DNA from: Xenopus tropicalis
Lineage: Eukaryota > Chordata > Amphibia > Anura > Pipidae
Direction of reading: 5' to 3'
NCBI RefSeq assembly: GCF_000004195.4
Contig: NC_030680.2
Coordinates: 142,167,545 to 142,231,544, forward strand
DNA: 64,000 nucleotides
Below, in pieces: positions 1 through 10,959 of the stretch. Position numbers and translations under genes: made by a program. Positions within the stretch are counted from its first letter, which is position 1. Every line of letters begins with the position of its first letter. The notes beneath the pieces are model-generated. The model saw only the letters and a program-made list of their open reading frames with translations. It had not been told where the DNA came from and searched no databases.

Positions 1-14
1 TTAATATATATATA

Positions 15-1018
15 CAGGTATAGGACCCGTTATCCAGAATGCTAGGGACCAAGAGTATTCCGGATAAGGGGTCTTTCTGTAATTTGAATCTCAATACCTT
101 AAGTCTACTAAAAAATCAATAAAACATTAATTAAACCCAATAGGGCTGTTCTGCCCCCAATAAGGGGTAATTGTATCTTAGTTGGGATCAAGTACAGGTA
201 CTGTTTTATTATTACAGAGAAAAGGGAATCATTTAACCATGAAATAAACCCAATAGGGCTGTTCTGCCCCCAATAAGGGGTAATTATATCTTAGTTGGGA
301 TCAAGTACAGGTACTGTTTTATTATTACAGAGAAAAGGGAATCATTTAACCATTAAATAAACCCAATAGGGCTGTTCTGCCCCCAATAAGGGGTAATTAT
401 ATCTTAGTTGGGATCAAGTACAGGTACTGTTTTATTATTACAGAGAAAAGGGAATCATTTAACCATTAAATAAACCCAATAGGGCTGTTCTGCCCCAATA
501 AGGGGTAATTATATCTTAGTTAGGATCAAGTACAGGTACTGTTTTATTATTACAGAGAAAAGGGAATCATTTAACCATCAAATAAACCCAATAGGGCTGT
601 TCTGCCCCCAATAAGGGGTAATTATATCTTAGTTGGGATCAAGTACAGGTACTGTTTTATTATTACAGAGAAAAGGGAATCATTTAACCATTAAATAAAC
701 CCAATAGGGCTGTTCTGCCCCCAATAAGGGGTAATTATATCTTAGTTGGGATCAAGTACAGGTACTGTTTTATTATTACAGAGAAAAGGGAATCATTTAA
801 CCATTAAATAAACCCAATAGGGCTGTTCTGCCCCCAATAAGGGGTAATTATATCTTAGTTGGGATCAAGTACAGGTACTGTTTTATTATTACAGAGAAAA
901 AGGAAATCAGTTTTAAAATTCTGAATTATTTGATTAAAATGTAGTCTATGTGAGACAGGCTTTCCATAATTCGGAGCTTTCTGGATAACGGGTTTCTGGA
1001 TAAGGGATCCCATACCTG
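15..1018 (+). mobile_element. Xmix-like MITE carrying a 113-bp tandem array
   Basis: Seen: terminal inverted repeats beginning CAGGTATAGGACCCGTTATC on the left and ending GGATCCCATACCTG on the right, each flanked by TA. The 113-bp array lies between a left arm and a right arm. The structure matches my memory of Xenopus MITE Xmix with its internal tandem repeat Xstir; that name is unverified. The element has no coding capacity. Three other copies lie at 38221-38850, 46198-47181 (opposite orientation) and 49803-50960 (truncated). Confidence 0.85.
128..893 (+). repeat. 113-bp tandem repeat (Xstir-like), about 6.8 copies
   Basis: The marker GATCAAGTACAGG recurs at 186, 299, 412, 524, 637, 750 and 863, giving steps of 113, 113, 112, 113, 113 and 113. 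The single 112 step is a missing C in the C-run. Copies differ by only a few bases, so the array is young or homogenised. Each unit contains the palindrome GTACAGGTAC, which resembles the element's own CAGGTA terminus. Confidence 0.95.
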
Positions 1019-1020
1019 TA

Positions 1021-1818
1021 TATATATTTATCTGTAACTCTCCTGTTATTATAATCCGTGCAACTTGATGGCGCTGTAGAAGGAAACTATGATGATCTAT
1101 TATTGTGCCTGATCCTTTTTTTAGGCAGTGATTATATGTAGAGCCCACATTAGTAAAACCAGCCACACTAGAGTTCTACATTTTTTTTTCTCTCCAAATA
1201 TGAAAAGCTTGGGTGCCTCCGATAATTGGATAACACGGGCGTATTATACATGCAGATGTATGCCCCGGCTTTACCATGATCACATTAACCTCTGCAGCTC
1301 TCCGCTCTCTTCTGCAAGCGGAAAAATAAACTTCCACCTTCTATTAACGTTCAGGGGAATTTTAAACAGACCATTAACGTTAGCGCCGGTTCTGCAAAGC
1401 AACAAGGTTCATCTTCATGAATCACAAACTTCATATAAAGGGCAACTTCACCTAAAAACAGTTTTTTTGGGGGGATAATGAAAGAGAATGTCAGTCTAAG
1501 CAAATTCCCATTATACATTCATTCAGTGTTCTTAGCGGTTATTTGCAAATGTATTTGCTGTCGAAAGCAGGATCTGTCGGATTGTTTATATTCTCTGAAA
1601 CAGTGTCGCAGAGGCCAGCGGATTTAATAGACCTGGAAGAGGACCGATATTTGCGACAGAGACGGAAAGGGATAAAACAAACACTGGATTTGCAAAGTAT
1701 TTAATGAATGTATAATGGAAATGGACATTTACTGTCAGTGTGCAAACAGTTTTTTTGGCTAAAGTTCCCCTTTATTTCTTATCACTTCTCAGTTTGGTTG
1801 GGCATTAGGTGGTACATT
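1021..1818. other. Unique-looking non-coding DNA
   Basis: No tandem structure, MITE ends or convincing exon were seen. A 116-residue open frame (1128-1478) has no recognisable domain and no good splice context, and I treat it as chance. Several CpG sites survive, unlike in the older repeats. Confidence 0.6.
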
Positions 1819-1820
1819 TA

Positions 1821-2386
1821 CCGTATATACTCGAGTATAAGCCTATAGGGTGGGAAATGCAGCAGCTACTGCTAAGTTTCAATAATCAAAAAAAGAAAAC
1901 TGGAAAAAGGTATTGACTCGAGTATAAGCCTATAGGGTGGGAAATGCAGCCGCTACTGCTAAGTTTCAATAATCAATATAAATGCCAATGAAATTACATT
2001 AAATGAGGCATCAGTGGGGTATATGTTTTTCAATATTTTTTTCAAAGAAAAACAGTAAACTAGCTCTGTAAGCGGAGAAGAGGGTCAACAAAAACAATAC
2101 AAGAGTAATACCCCCTTAGCTCAATCAGCAACCAAGCTAAACACAAAGAGTTAAAAACCTTCAAAACTATGATTTATATAGAATATAAAGTGCAATGATG
2201 AAGATGAATTTGGGAGCGGGCCAGGGCACTGGAGGGTCTGGTTGCGGGGGGCCTAATTTGCACACAAAAGAGAGAGGGTGCTAGTCTGGAGGGACCCATG
2301 GCACCCGACTCGAGTATAAGCCGAGGGTGACTTTTTCAACATATTTTGGGTGCTGAAAAACTAGGCTTATACTCGAGTATATACAG
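1821..2386. mobile_element. TA-flanked MITE with ends CYGTATATACTCGAGTATAA
   Basis: The 25-bp terminal inverted repeats differ at one base (CCGTATATACTCG left, the complement of CTGTATATACTCG right). The copy is flanked by TA on both sides (1819-1820 and 2387-2388), as for Tc1/mariner-type insertion. An internal segment of about 60 bp is duplicated at an 87-bp spacing (1831 and 1918), and the subterminal motif recurs at about 2309. No transposase frame is present. Confidence 0.8.
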
Positions 2387-2388
2387 TA

Positions 2389-3403
2389 CATACCCCCCCA
2401 TTACACAATCCTGCAGCCTTGTGCCTTCATTCCCAGCACCGTTAAGGAATACATTTCTCCCTATATAACGAGCAGGAACATTGCTGCAATTTTCTCTCCC
2501 ACTCATGTCGTTCCGTAATAAACACAATATTATTGTACTTTCTAGCTTTTAATAATTCAGCATATTTCTACATAGGGGAACCTGCAGTTCCTTGATGGCG
2601 GTTGCAGAACTGTATATGGGAAGGGGTCGTACACCTGGAGCCCACTTGTATATTTTGCTTACATTATATATATAGAAGATAAGGATGAATTGTTCATCAA
2701 GCTCAGTCTTTTCCCTGTGCCAATTTAATCTGTAATTCTGAAAAGGCTGATAATGCTTAAGGGCACGTCCCTGCTACGGCCAATTACGGGCACGTTTGGC
2801 TGGTGTTAATCATGTCCCAGGGCTCTTGTAATGGCTAAAGAAAGCCGGTGGTGTGCCGCACAGACAGTGACAGGGCTGGAAAGTAAAAGCCGACCAACAA
2901 CATATTACAAGTCTGGGGAAATAAAGAAAAGGGTAATAATTATACATACACCTCTCAGTGTTTCTGTTAGATAAATCCGTAGTTAGGATAAAAACTAAAG
3001 GTACACTGTGCCATTAGAGCTGCTGCCGACTTGTTAGGGTCTCTGACCCCCCTTGTAAAAATGGTACTGCCCAAGGGGCACAAAAGCACAGAAATCTCGT
3101 TCACGGGGGCAGACGCAGGTTACGACGCTCTGCTTTGGAGCACAGAGACCTGCGGCAATTCATTTAGCATGGAGGGCAGGGCGCCAAGTGCAAATTTCAC
3201 CAATTGTTTTTGCACATTTAGTAATTGACCCCTCATATGTTTAAGCCCCCCCGGTGGCCATTGTACAGTTGCATCAGTCATGACCCAATGTCCTCATTGC
3301 CCGTGCTGTGCCATGACATTACTATTGTACCAATTTCATAATATCTGAACCCCATTGCAGGTCTTATTCTAATGTGGCATTCCTGTTATTGACTCCTGGT
3401 CTG
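2389..3403. other. Unique-looking non-coding DNA
   Basis: No recognisable gene or element. Bases 2410-2427 (CCTGCAGCCTTGTGCCTT) match a piece of the 130-bp satellite unit found at 33.7-35.1 and 42.8-43.5 kb. This could be a stray satellite fragment or a chance match. Confidence 0.5.
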
Positions 3404-3411
3404 TTCCTGAC

Positions 3412-3759
3412 TAGTGATGAGCAAATCTGTCCCGTTTCGCGTCACCATAAAACTCGTGAAACGGCAAAAATACGCAAATCGGTGAAAAATCTGCAAAACA
3501 CATGTGTCGTGCGACTTTTTTGTCGCCCACATCTTATTTTTGCCACATGCTTCTTGTTTTGCCGCCTGTGCCGAATTTTAATGCGACCGCACCCAATTTT
3601 CATGCGACTGTGCCCAATTCAACATGACGGCGACTTTTTTTGCAGTGCAGCAAATTTTTACACTACAAATTTTTCACAGAAATTTTGCGAAACGCCAATG
3701 GCGAAATTGGAAGGTTCGCTGTGAATCCATGCCTGGCGACAAAAAATCGCCCATCACTA
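3412..3759. mobile_element. Foldback hAT-like MITE, TAGTGATGAGC family
   Basis: The ends are TAGTGATGAGC and CCCATCACTA. Flanks are a perfect 8-bp duplication TTCCTGAC (3404-3411 and 3760-3767). The body is rich in TCGC and TTTTGTCGC blocks. Other copies are at 6488-6796 and 20940-21260, with a decayed one near 9739. Confidence 0.9.
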
Positions 3760-3767
3760 TTCCTGAC

Positions 3768-4091
3768 TATCCTGCCTAGACCTGTGCCTGATATTTTGAT
3801 TTTGATTAACCCTTTGGATACCTCAACTTGGATATTTTCTAGATCTGCAGGGGTACTCGCCCTCAGGGGCAGCGCCCCACAAGTTAAAAGGGGTGGCAAA
3901 AAAGCTGCTTCTTTAAGAGCCAAATGTATGGTTATTCAGCTTTTTTAGTGCAGAGAGCACAATTGCATTATCTGCACTAGTAATGCGCCCCCACCCAGCA
4001 CCCCTTTAGGTCTGCTCAGAACAGTTCTTGTGGGTCGGGGGCAGGTTGGGGCTGAGCCCTCCCTTCCTACCTCTGGCTTCTGCCAATATAG
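3768..4091. other. Intervening non-coding DNA
   Basis: Nothing recognised. Open frames on both strands here are short and overlap the adjacent MITE. Confidence 0.5.
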
Positions 4092-4099
4092 GATGGGTG

Positions 4100-4388
4100 C
4101 AGTGTTGGACTGGCCCAATAGGATACCAGGAAAACTCCCGGTGGGCCCAGGTGTCAGTGGGCCCTCCTGCTCTCCCAGCCATTTTTCCTTGTATGCCTAT
4201 AACATGGTTGTTCCTCAATCCTATATGAGAACAAAGAAAATAAATAGTAGGAAGAATAAATAATAATATGTATGGGGAAGTGATTATGAGAATAAATAAT
4301 GCGGGTGAAGGGAGAAGGAAACATTTTTGGACACTGGGCCCACAGTCTAAGTCTCCTGGTGGGCCCCTGGCACCCTAGTCTGACACTG
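4100..4388. mobile_element. hAT-like MITE, CAGTGTTGGACTGG family
   Basis: The left end CAGTGTTGGACTGG and the right end CTAGTCTGACACTG are inverted repeats. A perfect 8-bp duplication GATGGGTG flanks the copy (4092-4099 and 4389-4396). The length is 289 bp with no coding capacity. Relatives lie at 7253-7745 and 18619-18895. Confidence 0.92.
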
Positions 4389-4396
4389 GATGGGTG

Positions 4397-4660
4397 GGTC
4401 AGGGGCGGGCCGAGCCGAGCCGACCGGGCACCCTAGGCAACCCAGTTGGCCACCTCACCCCTGCACCTGCTCGACCGCACCGCACACCCCCCAATAGCAA
4501 TAGTTCTTTGCCCCCACCACGTAATGCCAGCAGCGGGGGCAATGAAAACGGAGCACAGATTAGGGGTAGGCAAAAGAGGCTCCTGTCTGGTGCCCCCCAA
4601 TCGTTGCACTCTAGGCAGCTGCCTCATCTGCCTACCCCTAGTTCCGGCCTTTTGGGCATG
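4397..4660. repeat. Probable interspersed repeat, GC-rich
   Basis: The right-hand part contains TAGGGGTAGGCAAAAGAGGC near 4561 and the inverse CTGCCTACCCCTAG near 4630, suggesting inverted subterminal repeats. A related string occurs at about 60191. The family is not known to me. Confidence 0.45.
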
Positions 4661-4807
4661 GGTCTATAAATACAGGTGCCTTGCTGGGTCAGGTTGGGCG
4701 CGGGTTGGTAGTGGGTGGGTTAGGGTTGGGCATGGGTCTATAAATACAGGTGCCTTGCTGGGTTGGGTTGGACGCGGGTTGGTAGTGGGTGGGTTAGGGC
4801 TGGGTTT
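4661..4807 (+). repeat. 74-bp tandem duplication with G-quadruplex motifs
   Basis: Two copies of a G-rich unit lie 74 bp apart. Each holds four GGG runs with short loops (4713-4730 and 4787-4804), the first reading GGGTGGGTTAGGGTTGGG, which fits the canonical G-quadruplex pattern. Confidence 0.8.
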
Positions 4808-4810
4808 GGG

Positions 4811-5998
4811 TCAATAAAATGCTGACCCACACATGACTACTGGAAAGGTAAGTGCAGGGGTGTTGGGGAGGCACCATGAAAGCAAATGGAAAAGAAACCC
4901 CCTTGTGGATCTGCCTATTTCCCAGTGCCAGTTTCTTCTCGCTCCCTGCCACCTACTTCCCTTAGTCTCTATCATAATAAAAGTGAATTCTGAGACGAGC
5001 TTCAGCCAATGTTGGAGGTGTATAATAATAGGAAGCTATAGTTTTGCCTGCAGGATGAAAATGCATAGCACCAAGTGTTTAAAAAAAGAGGTCTCCCCAG
5101 CGTTGGGGGCATCTATCACTTCACTGAAAGCACCGGGCCACAGAGGAGACGTCTATTTTAACCTCACTGCTATTTACTGTTTCAGGCATTTGTATCTTCT
5201 GAAAAAGCCCCGAGCTTTTAAATCACAGGCTGTCAAAGCCCAGTCCTGAGGCCCCTTCCTCAGCAGCGCGGCATTTAAAGTGCATCCTCACGTGAGCAGG
5301 AGAGGGTCCGTTAGCGGATCAGTCATGTTGACAGATCTACCACTGCTAATGACAGAGCCATCTGTGCCGGCACGAGTGGGTTCTTCAGAGGGGCATCGCT
5401 TTAGGGCCCTCAGGGCTACAGCGGAAAAAACCTCTGATTTAGGCAATGTGGCCCCGGCGGGTTTGGTTCTGATAAGCTAAATATAAAACAATTACATTGG
5501 CGTCTGGTGCTGATCACTCTTCTCATGCAATGAATATTTCAGCAGAGGCAGTTACACAGGCAGGTTCTGTTCTGGAACATCCAGAGAGTGGGGGGGTTTT
5601 ACTAGCAATGGCTGCGATGTTATAAACTGCCTAATGAACCTGATGACTTTGCTAAAACTACGGTTTTATTCTTATTATTGAACATTTTTATGAAGTTTAT
5701 GTATTTTATTACATATTACCCATGTTCCTAAACATGTAAGCCGCCATTAGAGTGTTTTGGTTTGGTCATTGCTTGAGTTTCCCTGTAACTGCCATCAGGC
5801 TGGTTTAGCAGAGGCAGCTGCTAGAGAATAGAGCTCCCAGCTCCATATAAAGCTTATGGATATGTTTTAGTTCTGTTAACTACTCCCTGTTCCTTTGCCT
5901 TGTAAAGCTGCCATTAGGGCCAGGCTGCTGCCTGAGTGGTTTAGTCCGTGCAACTGCTTAAAGACTCATTACTTTCCCCCCTCAATAAGTGGCCATCA
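4811..5998. other. Unique-looking non-coding DNA
   Basis: No element ends or tandem repeats seen. A 138-residue frame (4833-5249) lacks any recognisable motif and is treated as chance. Confidence 0.5.
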
Positions 5999-6194
5999 TA
6001 AGACATACAGAGCTACTAGTAGCAGCTACTTGTCACGGCTACTAAAATAGACAATGCTGATCATTTACTGATAACTGTCGCTACGTGTGTTTTAGCAGAG
6101 GCAATTCTCACTATTGTCTATGGCAGGGTATTTTCTGGCATTTAGTAGCCGTGATAAGTAACTCCTACTAAGTAGCTCCGTGTGTCTTCACCCT
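5999..6194. mobile_element. Foldback MITE, AGGGTGAAGACACAC family
   Basis: The left end is decayed (AGACATACAGAGC); the right end is GTGTGTCTTCACCCT. The inner arms AGTAGCAGCTACTTGTCACG and their complement pair across about 200 bp. Other copies: 14011-14193, 35585-35785 and 45433-45634. Confidence 0.8.
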
Positions 6195-6479
6195 AAAACC
6201 TCATTAACTTGCATGTAAGTACAGGTTAGGGTGTAGTGTGCCATGTCTTTTGCCCTGCGGTTTGCTTCTATAAGTGCAGTTCTTTACACTTGGCTCCCAG
6301 AATAGAATGGAATGCAAGGTGTTTCACCTCCTTGTGAATACAGCACTTCCTGTGTTCAGCAGCACTGTATTCATTAGGGGCAGCATGTGGATGTCCTGTA
6401 GCTTGCACACAAATTATGGGGCGACCTATGGCAGGTGTACTTTTCACAGAGCTCTGCCATGGGTACAAATGCTTCCTAG
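6195..6479. repeat. Possible old interspersed repeat
   Basis: Phrases such as GTGAATACAGCAC and CACTGTATTCATTAG resemble those in 27359-27640 (opposite orientation), so this is probably a diverged member of one family. Boundaries are not resolved. Confidence 0.4.
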
Positions 6480-6487
6480 ATTCTAAG

Positions 6488-6796
6488 TAGTGATGAGCGA
6501 ATCTGTCCCGTTTCGCTTCGCCGAAAAATTCGCGAATCTTTCAAAAGATTCGCGAAACAGTGGAAAATTTGCGAAATGGCGAAAATGTTGCACGTCAAAA
6601 AAATGTGTCGCCCGCAACTATTCTTTTGTCGCCTGCATCGATTATTTTGTCGCCCTGGCTATTATTTTGTTACGCGGCTATTATTTTGTCACCAGCAGCT
6701 ATTATTTTGTCTCGTGGCGAATTTTTCCGCAGCAAATTTTTTCATCCATTTCACGAAACAATCCGCCAATGGCAAAATGCGATTCGCCCATCACTA
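6488..6796. mobile_element. Foldback hAT-like MITE, TAGTGATGAGC family
   Basis: Ends TAGTGATGAGCGAATCTG and GATTCGCCCATCACTA. Perfect 8-bp duplication ATTCTAAG (6480-6487 and 6797-6804). An internal run of TATTATTTTGTC-like units (about 6640-6715) is a short degenerate tandem. Confidence 0.92.
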
Positions 6797-6953
6797 ATTC
6801 TAAGCAATACTGATCCAGACTGCTATGTCTCTTCTGAAAGGGCAGTCTAATAGCCAGTCAATACGGCTGTGATAGCCTTGCTGATAGGCACGGGCACGTT
6901 TTGAGTGCAACACCTATAGCAGTGTAAGTAGCTGTCAGGGCTGCTCTCACAGT

Positions 6954-7122
6954 TAGGGTTGGCACCCCTGCTGGTTTTTTCTCTGGGCAGGGGGTGGGCG
7001 GTGATGTCACAGTGGGTGGGTGGTGATGTCACAGCTAACAGTGAATGGCAGGAGATTTTGACCTGGACAGCCCTTCTGAAAACTGGGCTGTCTAGGTCAA
7101 ACCCAGACAGGTGGCAACCCTA
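6954..7122. mobile_element. hAT-like MITE, TAGGGTTGSCACC family
   Basis: Ends TAGGGTTGGCACC and GGTGGCAACCCTA. A perfect 8-bp duplication CTCACAGT flanks it (6946-6953 and 7123-7130). Longer or truncated relatives appear at 10436, 52639 and 63631. Confidence 0.88.
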
Positions 7123-7252
7123 CTCACAGTGCACCCATGGCTATGCCTGTTGGTGATGCCCAGACCTGGACTGGCAATCTGTGGGTACTGGGAAATGCCA
7201 GAGGGGCTACTGTAAGATGCCATAGACAGTCTCTATTTGTTGGGCTGGTGTA

Positions 7253-7745
7253 CAATGTAGGACTGGCCCATCAGGATACCAGGAAAACTCCCAGGGGGCC
7301 CAGGTGTCAGTGGGCCCTCCTGCTTACCCAGCCATTTGCCTTGTATGCCTACCCCATGGCTATACTCAGTTCTATATGAGAATAAACAGAAGGAATTCAG
7401 GAAAGGATAGATAATTGTATGTAATAAGAAGTAATTAAGAGACTTAAGAAAGTGAATGAACATAGAAGGGGAAAGTGGGCGTAAGGTGTAAGGTTTGCTG
7501 GTGGGGGCTTGACACCCTAGTCCGACACTAAGGTTTTCTGGTGGGGGCTTGGCACCCTAGTCCGACACTAAGGTTTTCTGGTGGGGGCTTGGCACCCTAG
7601 TCCGACACTAAGGTTTTCTGGTGGGGGCTTGGCACCCTAGTCCGACACTAAGGTTTTCTGGTGGGGGCTTGGCACCCTAGTCCGACACTAAGGTTTTCTG
7701 GTGGGGGCTTGGCACCCTAGTCCGACCCTAAGGTTTTCTGGTGGG
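7253..7745. mobile_element. hAT-like MITE whose right end has been tandemly amplified (40 bp)
   Basis: The left part (AGGACTGGCCCATCAGGATA onward) matches the element at 4100-4388. The right terminal segment, containing GGCACCCTAGTCCGACAC, is repeated about 6.5 times with an exact 40-bp period from about 7490. The amplified unit is the transposon end itself, so this copy has several potential right termini. Confidence 0.85.
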
Positions 7746-7749
7746 GGCT

Positions 7750-8690
7750 GTTTGGGCCTCTGTGTATTTGAAATACCAGCGCCTATTTTGAATGTGCCTG
7801 CTGATTTAACCATCTATAAGAGTATACTTATCTATATTTGTATATATATCTATACATGTACACTTACACCCAACTACGGTGTTTTGTCACCTCTATATTA
7901 TATGTTAACAGAAATGTAATAATTAGAAAGTTCTGAAATAAAATAACCGACGTGCGATCACACATCCGTCTGGATGAAATAAACACTGGGCGCCTACAGC
8001 GACGTATAGAATGCTGCTAAAATATTCCGGCACTCCCCAGTAGGTTAATTAATGTTCAGATTCATTAGCAATTTATCCATATTTACATACTGTGATTTTA
8101 TCGTTTTATTGGCGGAAATAATGAAGTGAATACCCTCGTTTTCATTGAACAGAGATAGAATGCTGATGGGGCTAAATCAGGTATAGGTCTTATCGATGGG
8201 GCACGTGGGCCTTTGCTCTTATGGGCTGCTGGGTGTCGCCCCTTAAAGTGGCCTTTGCTCGCCGACATAAAACCGTATCGATTGCGTATGACTTTGCCTT
8301 CGTGACACCGATCAAGGGGAAACTGGAGGTCTGACATTGCTGCGTAATGGGATGAAACATCTGCAAGTAACAGCGGGTTTTTATTAGGAAGCATGGAACT
8401 GCCGGGGCGTTTTGTAGCTTGTAATCCCCTATTATTTACTTTTATAATATTCCTGTCACGTAAATAGCTTCTTAAGTACAGGAAGATGAAGTGACTTGCC
8501 AAGCTGTGGTATAAGCAGAGGCCTGTAGGCCCCGGCGCTGAATTTATTGCCCTTTCTAGACCACGGCATCTCCTGTAGTGATGTCACTGTTGGCAGTTGG
8601 GCTCGCCGGCAGCAGTCGATTTTATCAGGCTTGGGCGTCCGTTTACTAAGGCGCGATAGACAGCAATAACATTTTTTTGCCTTCCTCTGG
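7750..8690. other. Unique-looking non-coding DNA
   Basis: A minus-strand frame of 134 residues (8098-8502) has no recognisable motif. CpG sites are retained between 8150 and 8680. I see no splice sites bounding a convincing exon. Confidence 0.5.
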
Positions 8691-8785
8691 ATCAACTAGC
8701 AGGTAGGCAGGTTATATATAGGCATTATGGTTGAACATGATGGACGTATGTCTTTTTTCAACCCAACTTACTATATTACTATGTA
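8691..8785 (-). repeat. Fragment of the ACATAGTAACATAG interspersed repeat
   Basis: Reverse-complement match to the start of the repeat at 56200-56635: GGCATTATGGTTGAACATGA and CAACCCAACTTACTATATTA appear in inverted order. Only the first 95 bp or so of the family is present. Confidence 0.8.
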
Positions 8786-9158
8786 ATAATGATTTGTGCC
8801 AGAAAAAAAATGCAAGAGCACTTTTGCCATTGCAAATTATTCTGGCGCACATATATATTATCGCCTATTATCGATTTCATGCTACGTAAGTGTTCTCGCA
8901 AATATAGACAAAATTGTCGCCAATTTTTATCGCCACCTGGAGAGTGGCATTATGGGAAACCAAGCCAGAAACTGTATAGCAGGAGCGATACTTTATTGGC
9001 CATAAGTATATTTAATAATACATTTATAAATTGCTTATTAATTCTATTTTTTAAATACTATTCATTAATGTGGCCATTGGCTCTGCAAGATTTATAGCAG
9101 ATTCAGTTAACCTAAATGAGCACCAAAAAACTTCCAAAAAACTAACCGCTACACGTGC
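8786..9158. other. Unique-looking non-coding DNA
   Basis: Nothing recognised. Confidence 0.5.
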
Positions 9159-9166
9159 GTAAATAT

Positions 9167-9415
9167 TAGGGATGCACTGAACCCACTTTTTAGGGTTTGG
9201 CCAAACCCACCCTGAGGTGTTTTGGAAGGGGTTAAAAATCGGTGCGCGACAAGCGAAAATTTATTTCACCTCACCATTAACCCTTTCCAAATGCTAACTA
9301 CTAATTTTTGTATTAGGTTCGGCCGGGACCGCGGATTCGCCGAAACAGAATCCTTCCAAAAAAGCCTAGATTCGCCCCAAATCCCCAACCGAATGCGGGA
9401 TTCGGTGCATCCCTA
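9167..9415. mobile_element. hAT-like MITE, TAGGGATGCACTGAA family
   Basis: Ends TAGGGATGCACTGAACC and GATTCGGTGCATCCCTA. Flanked by GTAAATAT and GCAAATAT (9159-9166 and 9416-9423), an 8-bp duplication with one mismatch. The ends are of a type widespread in vertebrates. Confidence 0.88.
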
Positions 9416-9423
9416 GCAAATAT

Positions 9424-10052
9424 CGGCACTTATCACAAGACAAATCTGTCTCGTTGCACTTCAGTAAACATGGGAGCGGCGTTAATTTTGACGCAACAAT
9501 ATTGGCAGCAATAATAGGTGATGGTTTATAGACAATTTTTACGCATTTTAGTAAACACTTTGGAGTGAAAGGGAGCCTTGTTGATTTCTCATATCTGAAA
9601 TTGTTCTAGGAAACAAAGCTGGTTATGGCGGAGTGATAATTACATTTCAAGAAACCATTAAAGCACTGGTTTCAGTTTGGGTGGTCCTGGAAGAGCAGTG
9701 GGCGGGGCTTAGACTGAATGACAGGGTGACATTTGGGATAGTGAGAAGTGAATTTTTTCACCAGGCATGGATTTGTGATAATATTCAGCCATCGGCAAAA
9801 TTTTTCACAAAACGGTGCAAAAAAGAATTTGCCAAAAAAGTGCCCATTCACTTTTGTGCATTTGGATTGAGAAAAAACAGTGCTCATTGGGGTTATATTA
9901 TATGATATAACATTATAGCTTAATAAATTATGTGATAACTAACAGAATATCTAGGTTTAGGCTTGGCCTTAAGAGAGAAGGGAATAGGGGAGCCCTATAA
10001 TCTGGAAACTTCAGCCTTAGACCTTTGGGTCCTGGGACACTGTTACGGTCAT
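9424..10052. other. Non-coding DNA with a decayed TAGTGATG-type MITE
   Basis: Bases about 9739-9852 (TAGTGAGAAGTGAATTTTTT to GTGCCCATTCACTT) resemble the TAGTGATGAGC foldback family, internally deleted. The rest is not recognised. Confidence 0.5.
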
Positions 10053-10252
10053 CAGGGTTGGACTGGCCTTCCAGATTGTCAGACGATCTCCTGGTGTGAC
10101 CAAGCCCTAATGTCCCCCAGTCTGAAAAAATATCCCTATTAACCTCTTCTTTTTCCACCATAAACCTATATAGTCTCCATCTAATTGTTGTAAGAGTGGG
10201 CCCTGAATGTCAGGTTCTGTTGTGAGCCTTAGGAGGCCCAGTCCAAAACTTG
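10053..10252. mobile_element. Decayed hAT-like MITE, CAGGGTYGGACTGG family
   Basis: Left end CAGGGTTGGACTGGCC; right end GGCCCAGTCCAAAACTTG is an eroded inverse. No clean flanking duplication is readable, so boundaries are less certain than for the other copies. Confidence 0.55.
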
Positions 10253-10435
10253 GACTTTTGTAGAACAGGAGAAGAGGCCATTTTTTTTATTGTGGTCTAT
10301 AAACTTGGCTTCTTAAGTTGAGGGGGGACCCTGGGCCTTTTTCTGCTACAATTGGGTGCTAGGAGAAGGGTAACTTATACAACCATCGCTTTTTTACTTT
10401 GCTATCACTACCCGAATCTCAATTAACTCCATCTA

Positions 10436-10760
10436 ATGTTGCCACCTGGCCAGTATTTGACCGGTACATCACCACCATCTAAGGCCAGCACCGGCATTAC
10501 AATTTTACTGGCATTGTACGTGCCGATAAATATGTAATGGCCTATAAATCCCTCCCTTCCCTGACCCTCTCTGCTGCCACCCTTTATATCCATGGGCCCA
10601 CCTCTGCTCCTCCTATAACCCCCACCCTCAAGTCTGCCAATATTCCCACCCATTTACCAGCTCCATTCACCTTTCCCCACCAAGCCCACCCATGTCCCCA
10701 CCCTTATGTTGTAGCCACACCCCCAGAGGATGTCACATCCTGCCCCCGAGTAACAGAAAA
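10436..10760. repeat. GTTGCCACCTGGCCAG-type repeat, C-rich body
   Basis: Starts GTTGCCACCTGGCCAGTATT and runs into a CCCACC-rich pyrimidine body like that of 52639-53290. A 107-residue frame here comes from the C-rich composition and is not a gene. The right boundary is unresolved. Confidence 0.6.
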
Positions 10761-10959
10761 AGATGGCACCCCTACCTCCATCTTGCCGTGCCCAACCATT
10801 TCAATCCCCTCTTGGCAACCAATACAACCTTTACACCAGCAAACAAAGATGGAAATGTGACTTGGCTTAAAAGTAAGGGGAAGATCAAGCCAAAAAGAAT
10901 TAATTGGATCAAGTTCTCCAAGACTTGCAATTCTGTGCCTTGAAAAAAAAAAAATCACT

